A stretch of DNA of 64,000 bases, from NCBI GenBank assembly GCA_963995525.1, contig OZ023209.1, forward strand, positions 11,869,510 to 11,933,509, read 5' to 3'. This DNA comes from Escarpia spicata. Its lineage: Eukaryota; Annelida; Polychaeta; Sabellida; Siboglinidae. A program made the position numbers and the translations under genes. The notes under the pieces were generated by a model. The model was not told the DNA's origin. It worked only from the letters and a program-made list of their open reading frames with translations, and did no database searches. Shown one piece after another: positions 13,884 to 26,522 of this stretch (positions are counted from its first letter, which is position 1; every line of letters begins with the position of its first letter).

Positions 13884-14340
13884 ATTACTCACTCGCTCAC
13901 TCGCCCACTCGCCCACTCGCCCACTCGCCCACTTACTCATTCATTTACTCTCCCACTCCCTCACTCACTTACTCATATACCGCTCACTCATTCACTCACT
14001 CACACACTCATTTACTCGCTCACTTAATTATTCATTTACTCGCCCACTCACTCACTCACTCACTCACTCACTCACTCACTCACTCACTAATACGCCGCTC
14101 ACTCCCTCACCAACTCACCTACTCACTCACCCACTCAATAACTCATTCATTCACTACTCACACACTCACTCACTCACACACACACCGCTCACTCACTCGC
14201 TCACTCATTCACCTGTTCACTCACTCATTCACTCACTCACTCACTCATTGACGCATTCACACATACAACAACTTGCTCGTTTAATAATCATTCACACACA
14301 ACCCACTAATTCATTCACTCATTAACTCAGTCCCACTCGC
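13884..14340. repeat. (ACTC)n microsatellite
   Basis: A long imperfect CACT/ACTC tetranucleotide array with CATT, CGCC and ATAC interruptions. It is the same motif (opposite strand) as the GTGA array inside the Polinton at 41945-42235. Confidence 0.95.
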
Positions 14341-14892
14341 TTACTACGCAAATAAAATGAACGCAACACAATAATAATGTCCTAGTCGGAGATATATTGA
14401 TGTCTAACCGGATAACCAGGATTTGGAATCTCGCACGTTTTAATAACCCTGAAACACCACAAAAACGTTACTACTTGGCACTTTGTTTATCCTTCAAATC
14501 CAAATCCATAATTTGGTAAGTAAGAAAGCATAGAACATATGAGACCGATCATTATATTCCTCTCAGACAGTGAGCTGATGTAAAGGCAGAGTCGAGTCTA
14601 ACCAACAGCCAGTCACATAAACCAGTTGTGGACGGCATCAATGTCGGTGCTTCTATGTCGGCCGAATTAGAATATGCAGGACAAGAAGTGGCACCACCAT
14701 CGCTTATTCTTGCAGAGGCGAACGCAAGCGACATTCAGTACCGACGTTTCATATTTGGTGCATCCGGCGAGACATGTTTTGAGAGTCACCTGCAAAACAA
14801 CAACAACACCTATAGACCATGATCAGCATTGTCTGTAATAATGAATTTCATATTTTAATACATATATAAATATAATATATAATTTGTAATAT

Positions 14893-15063
14893 TACAATCT
14901 CTATCATTATCGACCTTTCCGTTGAGCAAGCAAAGTAAACATAATATTCAAGTTATTTTAATTTAATATGAACTAATAAGTTCAGCATAACTTGTGTTTG
15001 ATTAGTGTTAATGAGCGACAGAGTTATTGTTGTTGTTGTCGTTGCTGTTGGAGCAGCAGCAGC

Positions 15064-15125
<62 letters not shown>

Positions 15126-16143
15126 CAAAAGCAGCAGCAGCAGCAGCATTTGTTGCTATTTTTGTTGTTGTAGTTGGTGTCATTGTCTTTGTTGTTTTTT
15201 ATGTTGTTATGGCTGCTGCAAGATCATCTGCACCTATTTATTGCTTTGGTAAACTCGAAATGTTTGTCAATAAATATATCAATTTCAATTGCAGTCGAAG
15301 TGTATGGTTTGTTTTCGTTGATGTAATAAATAACAACAACGTTGCCCAGCCTACCAATCGTTTGTACCACATCGCCAGACGCCCATTTAGAAGTTATATT
15401 TAAGTTGTGGCACAGGTGAAATGGTAATTTGCGTAACTTGCCGGGAGTGTGCTTGATGACGTAATTTAACAATTTAAACAACATTATACTATTGTACATA
15501 ATTACCTAAATATTACGTCATACTGCAAACGCGATTCTCGGCAACACATCATTTAGAAACGCCACAAACAAACCGCCCATATGAGATCTTACCTCACATT
15601 CATCACAATTTGACATTTCGCCGTTTTCTGCTGTTTCAGCCGCTTTGACAGAATGGAAGGTCAAAGACAGCAGTACTACAGCCGTTGCGAGTAAGACCTG
15701 TGGAAGAAAGGTGCGAACTGACGTTATGAATCTTACGAGTTCTATAACGAATTATAAGATTAGTGTTGCTAATTGAAAGATAATTGTTAAAGTTTACCCC
15801 TCGATGTCGGAGTGTGTACCGTAATACAAAGAAAGATATTTGTAAGCTGTAATTATTCCAAAGGTGCATGATTCCAATTTGCAATGTGAAAATCCAAAAT
15901 GGCTGCCAAATTGTGAAATATCAATAAATTTGTTTTCAGTATAAACAGAAGGCTAAATTAAAATCTTGTAATACTTTTTTAAAAGTATTATAACATTTGT
16001 CATATATTCAACGTAAAAAAAAACGCCTTCCTACGTATCTCTGGATATGGTATTCCAAGAGGCATCGTGATAACCACTGTTGGTAGTTTTACTGTCCTTT
16101 GTATAACTTTTGCAGTTACGAATAATAACACTTTAATCAAGCA
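14893..16143. repeat. Dispersed repeat, copy A (with trinucleotide array)
   Basis: Matches 25617-26227 in the same orientation: a shared left block (from ACAATCTCTATCATTATCGA), a (GTA/GCA)n array at 15053-15145, a shared AACAACAACGTTGCCCAGCC block, and a shared right block ending near AATAACACTTTAATCAAGCAG at 16143. This copy has about 500 bp (15380-15885) that the other lacks. The poly-Val, poly-Ala and poly-Ser frames in the array are artefacts. Confidence 0.85.
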
Positions 16144-19100
16144 GTCGGTGCATTTGCATTCACTGCTCATTGCTGTGAGATAACCAGTATTGTTGCAATC
16201 ATTTATTCCTGTTCTAGTTTTCATTCCTTGTGTTGAAACAAACACGGAAACAAGGACTTGTTAGTTGTCGGCTAAACTCTGGAACTCGCCCGCTTTCTCT
16301 TAACTTTAGGTCAGCAGGAAATCTAATAATATTTCGCCGTCGCCTGAATACCTTGACTCATCGGCGTGTTCATTCGTCTATTAAAACGGCAGTGCCTATT
16401 GCGATTTGTACTGTCTATGCGTTTGGTCTTGACGCGTCTCTGTGCGTGTGTTCTAGAACATTGTAGCACAATACAAGTATTAGTGTTGTGTTATTCCGCA
16501 AACGTTCAAAGCAACACACTTAGTCTAATTGCATCAACAATATATTTTTGGTAAAAACCCCAACTATCATTCTACTATGGATAGACATCGACGGTGCAAC
16601 AATTACATTCCGAAGAAATGTCCGTGTGTTATCATCACTATTGTGCAAGACAGCCCTGTCTGCTTCACATGGCCACTGTTAGTTAAAAGACTACAAATGG
16701 GTGAATATCAAAGGAGCATCATTTTGTATATTATTTAATATCAGTGTCTAGTTTGTAATTTACAGTACCGTGTAGCTATAGTGCACACCGTTCCGGTGAA
16801 ATAACAAATATTGTGGTAGCAGATTCGTTATTCTCAGGAAGAAGTCGTATACTTACAACTGGCTTCATTGTGTTAGTCTTGATGAGGAACCGCTCGACTG
16901 TTGAAGTCAAATAGAATGAGCCCTAGGCATACACAGTCTGCCAAATGTGCATAGCGACTTGCGTTCATCGCCTGATATAGCGGTGCATCACCTGACTGCA
17001 GTGAATGTACGTATGTAAGCGGTGGCTTGTGAACGCTTGCTATTTTCAATTATGTCTGGTTTCCCCCGGACGAATATAGTGTTATGAAGACAAAGGTTTG
17101 TGGCATAACATGACGACAGTTTATATTAATATATAGTGACATGTTGGTTTAGTCCAGTTCACTTACAGTGATGTGCGCATGCCGTAAGTAATTGGGTGCG
17201 AAGTACTTTAATATTATTTACTTAATTTATAGTTTTCGTTGTGAAAGAGAAATGCGCAATGTTGCGTACATTGCTATCATTGCATATAGTGTTCTCAGTT
17301 TTGTTTAGCCATTTTAGTAATTAATTAATGCTTTTATTTATAATATGTGCATTGTTTGCATTTTACAGTTACTTTTAATGCATCGATTTTTGATCAAATG
17401 TCACTGATAAGTTCCTGGTTATATATTTGTTTATATTAATACTTTTGATAGAGGTAATCCCCGTTATCGTGTCGTTGAGACAGTAGAAAAATATGTAAAC
17501 GCATCAGTTTTTCGAAGTATTTTTTAAATATTTAATTACCGGCGCTGCTCTAAGCATAGATGTTTACTGGTTTCCAAATTTCAATCGCCATATTGTTGGC
17601 ACACACAGCTGTTAGTTGCGGCTGACATCTGCCAACTGAACGCGTCAAGAGTAGGGTGCTTTATGTGTGTTCTTTGCCGCGCAACATAATTAGTCCGTCT
17701 TTCGTGTTTTCTGCCTTACACATAGCCTAGATCGCCTGCAGTCTTTGTTTCACTTTTACTTTTCTTGATCCTAGGCTTCCTCCTTGTGTAATCGAGTAGC
17801 ACAAAGAAGATTGAGTTCAATATACTTGAAACTAGGAAGTCTCGTGCATTGTTATACCTGTGGCAAGGCTGTCAACACATAGCCATAATTATCAAATTAT
17901 TACATAAAGCTAAGTTTCCATATATAGTTTAGCGGTCGTCCTATGCCGGTACTCGCGCACTTGCACTTTATCATTTGTGGAATTACGTGTTGACTGACAT
18001 GAGCCAGGGGCGTCTGTCAAATCTTCCAGTGATATACAGCCCTCGCCACTTCAAATTTCACCACGATGAAATCAATCGCCGATTGTCAATTTGACATTCT
18101 CGTGAAATTGCGTTAACAAGCCCAGCATTTAATCTTCTAGTTTCTCTCCTTTAGGATCGTTTTCACACGGTTGTCTCTCAGATCGAATATCATGTAGTTC
18201 GTACACTTTTAATAAAACGGATTAGGGATAACTGATTTAAATGAGGTACACGAATGTAGTTATTATTTGAATGAGACTGCATTATTGTATTCATGTTAAT
18301 TTATTTACTAATGACGTTGTTTTCTACTCATTGTATGTTTCTTAACTTTAATGATAACCGTTTATTTATCCACACTAACGTGGATGAATTGACTCGAAGC
18401 TGGGGAAATCCGAGTGAGAATAGCATATAAGTTAAATGTTATAAGTTATTTTCCTCATATAAACTGCATTGGTCTAATTATAGTCGAGCTGTCAACATGC
18501 AATGCTTGACCTAACCCTTTCGCCTGATTTAGATTTGTTATTGTCGAGTATTGATCTGTAGCACGTACATGATGATATCCACATGGAATTTTCACCCTTT
18601 GGAAAATCGAAGAAAAACGTTATAAGAAAATCCAATATGGCCGCCACGGAATCACGAAAATGAAGTTAGTTGCATACGTAGTCTCATACAAAATAGTATC
18701 CTATATTTCGCAACCAAATAAGGTACAATCATGATTAAAATGCATTTTTTTATTTCAAACATAAGGAATTCAGTGCCACCATTATTTATGCAGTAATTAT
18801 TTCAAGTGCTGTGGTAGTTATGTTTACTTTTATTAGAATTTCACCAGTCCTGAACACGTATTACTATGCTAGCTTTTACTGACAGCTTATCATCTATACC
18901 CGACTACATACATTTCCATTCAATGTTTCATTTACATGGGATGCGAACCTGAATATTTTCGATTTCTATGATCTGATGCTGTTCCAATGATGCTGACGAT
19001 GTCATAACTGCTGAGAAATGTAGTCGAATATTCAATTTTCAAGAAGGCTACCATTCTTCTCGACGGCATATTCTCCACCACCTCCTCACTGCAATATTCA

Positions 19101-19200
19101 CCCCAGTGGTATTGTCCAGTCTTTTATGAAAATGTCCGTCATTTTCGGCGTTTGATCAAGCAATATAATGTTAGAGAGTTCCCTTAACAGTTAGTAACAG
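16144..19200. other. AT-rich interval without recognisable genes
   Basis: Three kilobases with only short open frames that match nothing I know. A segment near 18620-18650 (AAAATCCAATATGGCCGCC) resembles fragments at 15890 and 25996, which suggests old repeat debris. Confidence 0.5.
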
Positions 19201-19204
19201 GTGG

Positions 19205-19405
19205 AGGAACATGCGTATTGTTGTTATTTTTGAATACCAATAGTTTTACTGTTATTGTTGTTATTAATGTTTTTATTGAATACCAGTAGTTTTACTATTA
19301 TTGTTGTTATTAATGCTTTTTATTGAATACTAGTAGTTTTACAATTATTATTGTTATTAATGTTTTTATTGAATACCAGTAATTTTACTGTTATTGTTAT
19401 TATTG
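19205..19405. repeat. Tandem repeat, about 46-bp unit, roughly four copies
   Basis: The unit contains TTATTGAATACCAGTAGTTTTAC followed by a TTATTGTT block and recurs four times with small changes. Flanking sequence up to 19560 is T-rich and includes a TTATATAGCGCATT segment resembling an L2-type LINE tail. Confidence 0.75.
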
Positions 19406-20264
19406 TCGTTATGTCGTTTGCTTCGTCATTGTCCTTATTTTCGTTATCGCCTTTTTGTGATTGTTTGAATTATTAAAATAGTAAAGTAAAGGTAAGTTCT
19501 TATATAGCGCATTCTTGTTATTTATTTATTTATTCAGTATAGTTATTGTTATTACTGTAGTTATTCATTTGTTGGTGTTATTGTTACTATTGTGTTTGCC
19601 ATCGTTTGTATTTGAACATATTCACACTACTAGCATTTACGCGGAATCAGTTCATGGTTTGTTCCATTCGTTAATCGTCCCTTGTAAAAAATAATAATGT
19701 CTGGTGTCCAATCTACACTGTTCTTTCATTAACGTTACTTTGTATCCAGTTGCTATGCCACTGCCCTTCAGTGTGGAAAAATAATGTCACTACGTACGAT
19801 GAAATGTACTGTTATACACAATATTGTATATTCCAAACTTACAGTTGGCTTCATTTTGTCGGTCACCCATTCGCCGTAGTGTGGTTGGTGTACGTTGTCA
19901 GCTGGTTCTCATTCCACAGATACCGTTCGTGTCATATTGTAAGCACACACTCGTAACCTAAACTACTTTTACCTACTTTTTTTGAACTTTTCTTCACGGG
20001 GTCACTGCGATGTCTGAAAAACACTGCTCGGGTCACGGGTACTTGTATGATTCTGTTACAAGTAATATGTCAATAATTATGTCAATAACATGTAAGGACA
20101 ACCACCTGACAGGACTTCATTCAAAGAGGTGACCATCATGGTTCCCAACGCCACTCAACGGACACCAATGTAATTAGTCAGAGTATTGCCATCTACCGTC
20201 CATGTTAGATCTCTACTCGTTGACGCACTTCCGGGAATATCAGAAGCATAGATATAAATGGCTA

Positions 20265-20910
20265 TCTTCGCTACTGAACTACACGTATACATAACTGACT
20301 AATGTCTCTGTACTGAACTACACACATACATAACTGACTATCATCTCTGTACTGCACTACACACATACATAACTGGCTATCATCTCTGTACTGAACTACA
20401 AACAGACATAAGTGGTTAACCTATCTGTACTGAACTACATAGATACATAACTGGCTAACGTCTCTGTACTGAACTACACACATACATAACCGACTAACGT
20501 TTTTACTGAACTACATACCGACTTAACAGGCTAACATCTCTGTACTGAACTACACAGATACATAACTCACTAACGTCTCTGCTGAACTATACACATACAT
20601 AACTGGCTAACATCTCTGTACTGAACTACACACAGACATAACTGGCTGTCATCTCTACTGAACAATACACAGACATAACTGACTGTCATCTCTACTTAAC
20701 TACACACATACATAAGTGGTTAACCTATCTGTACTGAACTACACAGATACATAACTGGCTAACGTCTCTGTACTGAACTACACACAGACACAACTGACTA
20801 ATGTCTCTGTACTGAACTACACACATAGATAACTGACTATCATCTCTGTACTGTACTAAACAGATACATAAGTGGCTATCATCTCTGTACTGAACTACAC
20901 ACAGACATAC
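20265..20910. repeat. Minisatellite, about 39-bp unit, about 16 copies
   Basis: The unit reads AACTGACTAATGTCTCTG followed by TACTGAACTACACACATACAT, with single-base and short deletion variants. The minus-strand frames across it are artefacts. Confidence 0.9.
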
Positions 20911-20924
20911 TTGTGAAGTGCAAG

Positions 20925-21600
20925 ACAATGAGTAAGGTTCCCAACGTATGCTTTGCATTACACTATGAAAAAGACACAAGATGAGGTTTGCACAGTTTAT
21001 TCGTGAACAACACAAACGTATTTACATGTCACGCTCCATAACTGCAAGAACCAGAGACTAGACATTGATACAGAGTCTTGCAAAGTGTAATCGTATACAC
21101 GACAAAAGAAAGTTCTTTACAGATCACCCTCTATTACTGCCAGAACCATATGTTTCATAGTGTTTCGCCACTGTTTCGAAACGGCGTCTTGCAACCAAGT
21201 ATTGATAGTACACAACTGTTCGACTGTCACGTCGGATAGCTTCACACCTGCGTCTAACAAAAACACTCAAACAGTCTTTCACCAATGCAGTTGAGTTAAT
21301 GGTCTCGACAGCCTCATCAAAGTGCATGCAAATTAGAATATCATCAGAAGGTTGATCTATGGTACTGTTCGTGTGTCTTGCATATCGTACACGAACCTGT
21401 TTTACGCAAATCAATGAACTTAGTATTGACAATGCCAATAGTCTCTTTACTTGTGAAGTGCAAGCCAATGAGTAAGGTTCCCAACATATGCTTTGCATTA
21501 CACTATGAAAAAGACACAAGATGAGGTTTGCACAGTTTATTCGTGAACAACACAAACGTATTTACATGTCACGCTCCATAACTACAACAACCTACGAACA
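20925..21600. repeat. Polinton-family 3' module, two copies
   Basis: Two near-identical blocks (20911-21060 and 21449-21590) begin with CTTGTGAAGTGCAAG and run through GAGGTTTGCACAGTTTATTCGTGAACAACAC to the CACGCTCCATAACT segment. The same module follows the small-gene remnants at 42260-42445, 46530-46735 and 51515-51700. It probably represents a shared 3' untranslated region, read on the minus strand here. Confidence 0.75.
21124..21350 (-). pseudogene. Fragment of the small CxxC/HxxxC Polinton-family gene
   Basis: Minus-strand codons containing the segment DDILICMHFDEAVETINST match the middle of the gene at 34347-34780. The sequence continues to the C-terminal region but in shifted frame (the ending that reads WRNTMKHMVL needs a different frame). 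The N-terminal third is replaced by the repeated 3' module. A dead fragment of unknown function. Confidence 0.7.
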
Positions 21601-22440
21601 CTCAAAACAATGGCTAACCAAAGCGCTACCTGTTTAAAATTATCAAAGAAACGTCTAGAATTACATTTCACAGGTGAATTTTTTACTCGCTGACGCTGTA
21701 ACACCACGTCACTCACCATAACGCCACATGATGTGGGTTATATTCAAGTGCAAAAGCCCCAAACAATGGCTAACCAAATCGCTACCTGTTTGACCAACTC
21801 ACCTCACGCACACAATTACTATACGTAGCAATGTATAGTTTAATAATGACATACAGAGTGCATACGCTCACGCCCGCGACAAACAAACATGTCCAGACAC
21901 GTCTCGAGTACGGGTTTTATAAGAGACACGAATGTAATCGCTACCTAATATAATAATAATAACACTAGTCTATTGTTCTTCGAACATACAGAGCATTCGT
22001 TATCAGTTTTGTTTGAATTATACTGATTGATACTGGTGTTCAATATAGTTCTTACAAACGATAGCTAATACATTAGTCTATTGTTCTATCATAAAGCTTC
22101 AATTTGTTACGCGCCTGTTTCGAAAAAGAGGTTTGTCGGTTTTGGTGTCAAGGCCAATGACACTGAGTTGACAACGTGGCTCGCCGATAGCGCATCGCGG
22201 ATAGGCTAGCGTGTCGATTGTATTTACTTCATTAATAATAACAACGAAGAAAATAGATGAGACTTGAACAGGGAATACCCCTTCAAAACAGTTTACAAAC
22301 AGGCTATTCACTGTGACCTCTGGTAAGTACAAATCTCGTATGACAAATACTGGTATCTCGTATGTTTTATCACGGGCCGAATATCGAGATGTTCTTCCAA
22401 CACACAGTCACAGAGCATTCGTCATTACGAGTTCATACCA
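21601..22440. other. Interval with repeat debris only
   Basis: Segments at 21590-21640 and 21740-21800 (CAATGGCTAACCAAAGCGCTACCTG) are diverged units of the array at 23340-24300. No supported gene. Confidence 0.5.
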
Positions 22441-23279
22441 GTTGATATCTTATCTCCTTTCTTATTTAATTTATACATGAATGATTTGAGTTTGCTACTG
22501 ATGAAACTACCCATCGGATGCTATTGTGGTGATACAACTGTTAATCACCTCATGTATGCTGATGACATTGTACTACTGGCTCCATCGGCTAAGGGGTTGC
22601 AAAGACTGCTAGATGTTTCATACAATTATGGACAACGACATATTGTTTAACAGAGTAAAGTCGCAGATAATGTTTTTTGACACAAGACAAACCGGTTTTG
22701 AAGTAGCTATTAAGCTTGGTGATGCAGTTCTGAATACAACGAAGGCATACAAATATCTTGGCCATATAATCAGTAATGATCTGTCAGATGAAACGGATAT
22801 GAAATCCAAGGAAAGGAGTTTGTACGGCAGAAGCAATGTTCTACTCAGGAATTTTCACTTTTGTTCAGTGAAGGTGAAGAACAAACTGTTCACATCCTAT
22901 TGTAGTAATGTGTATTTATGTTCCTTATGGGCTAATTATAGAAAAGCCGCTATGCAGCACTTTATTGTTTCCTATAACAATGCATTTAGAATTATGCACA
23001 GCCTATCTATGAGGTGTAGTGCTAGCCTAATGTTTGTTAGTTCTGACACGGACTGTTGCAATACTAGATTTAGAAAATGCATGTACAGTTTTATGAGCAG
23101 AATATCTGCATCGACGAACAACATTGTTGGGAGTATTATACACAGTGATGTTTATACGACCTCTGTATTGCGCAGGAAGTGGATTAGTGCAATATATACA
23201 CTATAATATACTTTTTATTTTTACTTTTTTACTATGGACATAGTGCATATTACATGTATGCTTTTTTGTCTGAAATAAA

Positions 23280-23314
<35 letters not shown>

Positions 23315-23316
23315 AC
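22440..23316 (+). pseudogene. Non-LTR reverse transcriptase fragment with (GATT)n tail
   Basis: The 3' part of a LINE. Codons from about 22445 give SYLLSYLI-like and YMNDLS segments and the catalytic motif YADDIVLLAP near 22557. After a frameshift near 22620, an open block of 197 codons (22613-23206) gives the thumb and C-terminal region (AYKYLGHIISNDL near 22750). A polyadenylation signal near 23273 and a (GATT)n tail at 23278-23316 mark the 3' end. The palm upstream of the YADD block is absent, so the insertion is strongly 5'-truncated. It differs in sequence from the LINEs at 4085 and 31750. Confidence 0.85.
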
Positions 23317-23339
23317 CGGTTAACAGGGACATTTTTCAC

Positions 23340-24300
23340 TCGCTCTAACGTCACTGATCATAATATCAAATGATGGGATTATATTCAAGCGCGAAAGTTC
23401 AAAACAATGGCTAACCAAAGCACTATCTGTTTTAACTAACTCACATCACACACACACACAATTACTATACGTAGCAGTTTAATGATAGCTCCTATGCTTT
23501 AACATGGTGAAAATTCCCTATCACTTAACATGGATAAAAATTCCCTATGCTTTAACACGGTTAAAATTCCCTATGCTTTAACATGAAGGGATTACATTAC
23601 ATACGCGAAAGCTCAAAATGTTGACTAACCAAATCACTACCTGCTTGACCCACTCACATCACGTATATAATTACTGCGCGTAGCAGTTTATAGTCTAATG
23701 ACGTCACCGCATCATGATGTCACATGAAAGGATTACATTACATACGCACAAGTTCAAAACGCTGGATAACCAAATCACTACCTGCTTGACCAACTCACAT
23801 CACATATATAATTACTACGCATAGCAATTTATAGTTTTATGACGTCACTGTCTCATGACGTCACATGAAAGGATTACATTACATACACGCAAGTTCAATA
23901 CAAGGTCTAACCAAAGCACTACCTGCTTGACCAACACACCTCGCGTTCAAAATTACTGCGCATAGCAGTTTGATGACGTCACTGACCATGATGTCATTGA
24001 CCCTGATGATGGGATCACATTCAAGTGCGAAAACTCAAAACAATGGCTAACCAAAGCACTACCTGTTTAACCAAATCACCTCGCGTACAAAATTACGACA
24101 CTAGCAGTTTATAGTTTAATGACGTCACTCACTGACCATGACGTCACATGAAGGGATTACATTACACAAGCGCAAGTTCAATACAAGGTCTAACCAAAGC
24201 ACTACCTGTTTGACCAAATCACCTCGCGTACAAAATTACGGCGCGTACCATGACGTCACTCACTGACCGTGACAGTCCAGTCACGCCTCGAGTACAGGTT
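23340..24300. repeat. Tandem repeat of about 140-150 bp carrying TGACGTCA palindromes
   Basis: About six diverged units. Each contains GGGATTACATTACATACGC, a CAAAACAATGGCTAACCAAA block, an ACTACCTGCTTGACCAA block and one or two TGACGTCA or TGATGTCA palindromes. Exact TGACGTCA occurs at 23699, 23840, 23856, 23974, 24120, 24139 and 24251. That octamer is the core of the CREB/ATF binding site; whether it is used here is unknown. Confidence 0.8.
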
Positions 24301-24624
24301 TATAAGAGACACCAAAGGTCTAATTCCAAAATGGTCGCTCTGTTCGAAAAAACGAGGCTATAGATTCTGATATAACATAGTCCTATATGTAATCTACATT
24401 TCGTATACATTACTTCAGATAAAACGGTCTCCGTTGAATTTATAATCCTTTTATTTAAATTACGCCTTATTATAACCCCACCTTTTCGACATGTCATCGT
24501 TAACCAAATAAGGGCTCGGTCCTTGGCGGAGCCTAGGCATACGGGCCAAGCAATCTAGTGTGTGACATATTCAAATGATGTTCGGTAGATTTTATTTTAT
24601 TCAAAAAGTGGTCGTACACCTTTA
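24301..24624. other. Short unannotated interval
   Basis: No recognised feature. The sequence leads into the TTTAACATGG array. Confidence 0.4.
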
Positions 24625-25260
24625 CGATAATAGCCCCTATGCTTTAACATGGTGAAAATTCCCTATGCTTTAACATGGAGAAAATTCGAAAAGTGGTCGT
24701 ATACCTTAAAGATAATAGCTCCTATCCTTTAACATGGTGAAAATTCCCTATGCTTTAACATGGAGAAAATTCGAAAAGTGGTCGTATACCTTTACGATAA
24801 TAGCTCCTATCCTTTAACATGGTGAAAATTTCCTATCCTTTAACATGGGGTTAAAATGGCCTATGCTTTAACATGGAGAAAAATTTCCTATCCTTTAACA
24901 TGGGGTTAAAATGGCCTATCCTTTAACCCGGGAGCCTTCTGAGGGAAAATCCGTATCTCTTAACATGAGCTTAAAACGGCCTATCCTTTAACATGGGGTT
25001 AAAATGGCCTATCCTTTAACCCGGGCGCGTCTCGGAGGAAAATCCCTATCTCTTAACATGGGGTGAAAATCCCTATCTTTTAAACCGGGAGTGCACTGGG
25101 GGAAATCCCTATCCTTTAACATGGTGAAAATCCCTATCTCTTAACCCGGGAGCGTACTGGAGGAAATCCCTATCTCTTAACATGGGAAAATACCTATCCT
25201 TTAACCCGGGAGCGTACTGGAGGAAAAATCCCTCTCTTAACATGGGATTTCCTCAGGGTT
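24625..25260. repeat. Irregular CCTATCCTTTAACATGG minisatellite
   Basis: About twenty units of CCTATGCTTTAACATGG or CCTATCCTTTAACATGG separated by GTGAAAATT, GGTTAAAATGG or CGGGAGCGTACTGGAGG spacers. The same motif occurs in a few copies near 23485-23590 and in the subterminal arms of element 2 (45225-45300, 52930-53020). Confidence 0.85.
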
Positions 25261-25297
25261 AATAATTTGCCTACGCTAAGGGACATGTATTACTACT

Positions 25298-25355
25298 TAC
25301 TATATATATATATATATATAGTATCTAAGTATAATCGAGATAGCGCGTGGAAATA

Positions 25356-25416
<61 letters not shown>

Positions 25417-25529
25417 ATATATACATATATATATATGTACTAAAACATAACATTCATTATTACAGACAATGGTGATCATGATCTATAGATTTTGTTCTTG
25501 TTTTGTACAGGTCTCTTGCATCACCTGTT

Positions 25530-25564
<35 letters not shown>

Positions 25565-25600
25565 TCTAAGTAAGTGCAAACGAGTATGTGTTAACGAACC
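25298..25600. repeat. (TA)n and (GT)n microsatellites
   Basis: TA runs at 25300-25320, 25357-25432 and 25532-25562, with a GT run near 25401. The sequence TATATAGTATCTAAGTA occurs after two of the TA runs. Confidence 0.9.
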
Positions 25601-25616
25601 ACAGTTTTACAATGTT

Positions 25617-26227
25617 ACAATCTCTATCATTATCGACCTTTCCATTAAGCATACAAAGTAAACATAATATTCTAGTTATTTTTAAATTTAATATGAACTA
25701 ATAATTTCAGCATAACTTGTGTTCGACTAGTGTTGATAAGCGACAGAGTTATTGTTGTTGTTGGGGCAGCAGTAGTAGTAATAACAACAGCAGCAGCAGC
25801 AGCAATAGTAATACTAATACTAGCAGCAGCAGCAGCTACACCAGTAGTAGTAGTAGTAGTAGTAGTAGTAGTTGTAGTAGTAGTAGTTGTTGTTGTTGTT
25901 GTAGTAACAGTAGTAGTAGTAGCGTTGATGTAAAGGTAATAAATAACAACAACGTTGCCCAGCCTACCAATCGTTTGTACCAGACCGCCAGTGTGAAAAT
26001 CCAAAATGGCTGCCAAATTGTGAAATATCAATAAACTTGTTTTCAATATCAACAGAAGACTTAAATATTGTAATACTTTTTAATGAACAATTATAACATT
26101 TTTATATAATTATATTCAACTTGGACACAAAAGCCTTTCTACGTATCTCTGGATATGGTATTCCAAGATTTTTCCTGTCCTTTGTATAACTTTTACAGTT
26201 ACGAATAATAACACTTTCATCAAGCAG
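25617..26227. repeat. Dispersed repeat, copy B
   Basis: Second copy of the repeat at 14893-16143, lacking about 500 internal bases. It stops at CATCAAGCAG, exactly where the LTR retrotransposon begins, so the retrotransposon inserted into this repeat or at its edge. Confidence 0.85.
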
Positions 26228-26438
26228 CGCCATTAGGTGATCAAATGCACACTTCGAGTCACACAAACAAACACTAGTACGTATGCGTAACTAGAACAGT
26301 GTTTTAATAAGAGAACACAAAACTGCAACTCACAACAGGAAGTATCCAAACATGCGAGGCCGTGACCCGGAAACTAGGGGTCACGACAATATTACCATTG
26401 AACTACAATCATGGAATAGTAACTAATAGCCATTGGCG
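26228..26438 (-). repeat. 3' LTR (211 bp)
   Basis: Identical to 31537-31747 except at the tenth base (G against T). On the coding strand a canonical TG...CA pair lies a few bases inside both ends; the outermost bases form a CGCCA/TGGCG inverted pair. A purine-rich AGAAAGAAG just internal to the repeat could be the polypurine tract. Confidence 0.92.
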
Positions 26439-26522
26439 TGACTTCTTTCTTCTCATAATTATGTATGCTACTATGAGATAGCTATCATATAGACATACAA
26501 TAATGATTATAGAGATAAAGGT

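Larger units (their letters stand above)
20148..25297. mobile_element. Probable remains of a non-autonomous Polinton-family element
   Basis: Several blocks match the two Polintons further right. Bases 20150-20255 match the loop of element 2 (49487-49590). Blocks at 20925-21125 and 21440-21600 match the 3' module at 46530-46735. The CCTATGCTTTAACATGG units match subterminal sequence at 45225-45300. The last bases before 25298 read as the same terminus as the right end of element 2 (AAGGGACATGTATTACTACT). I could not find a matching left terminus, so the left limit is only the first matching block. A LINE at 22440-23316 interrupts it. Confidence 0.5.

Noticed and set aside
15005..15252. Poly-Val, poly-Ser and poly-Ala proteins
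   Set aside because: Trinucleotide repeat read in three frames; the same array occurs in a non-coding repeat copy at 25740-25930.
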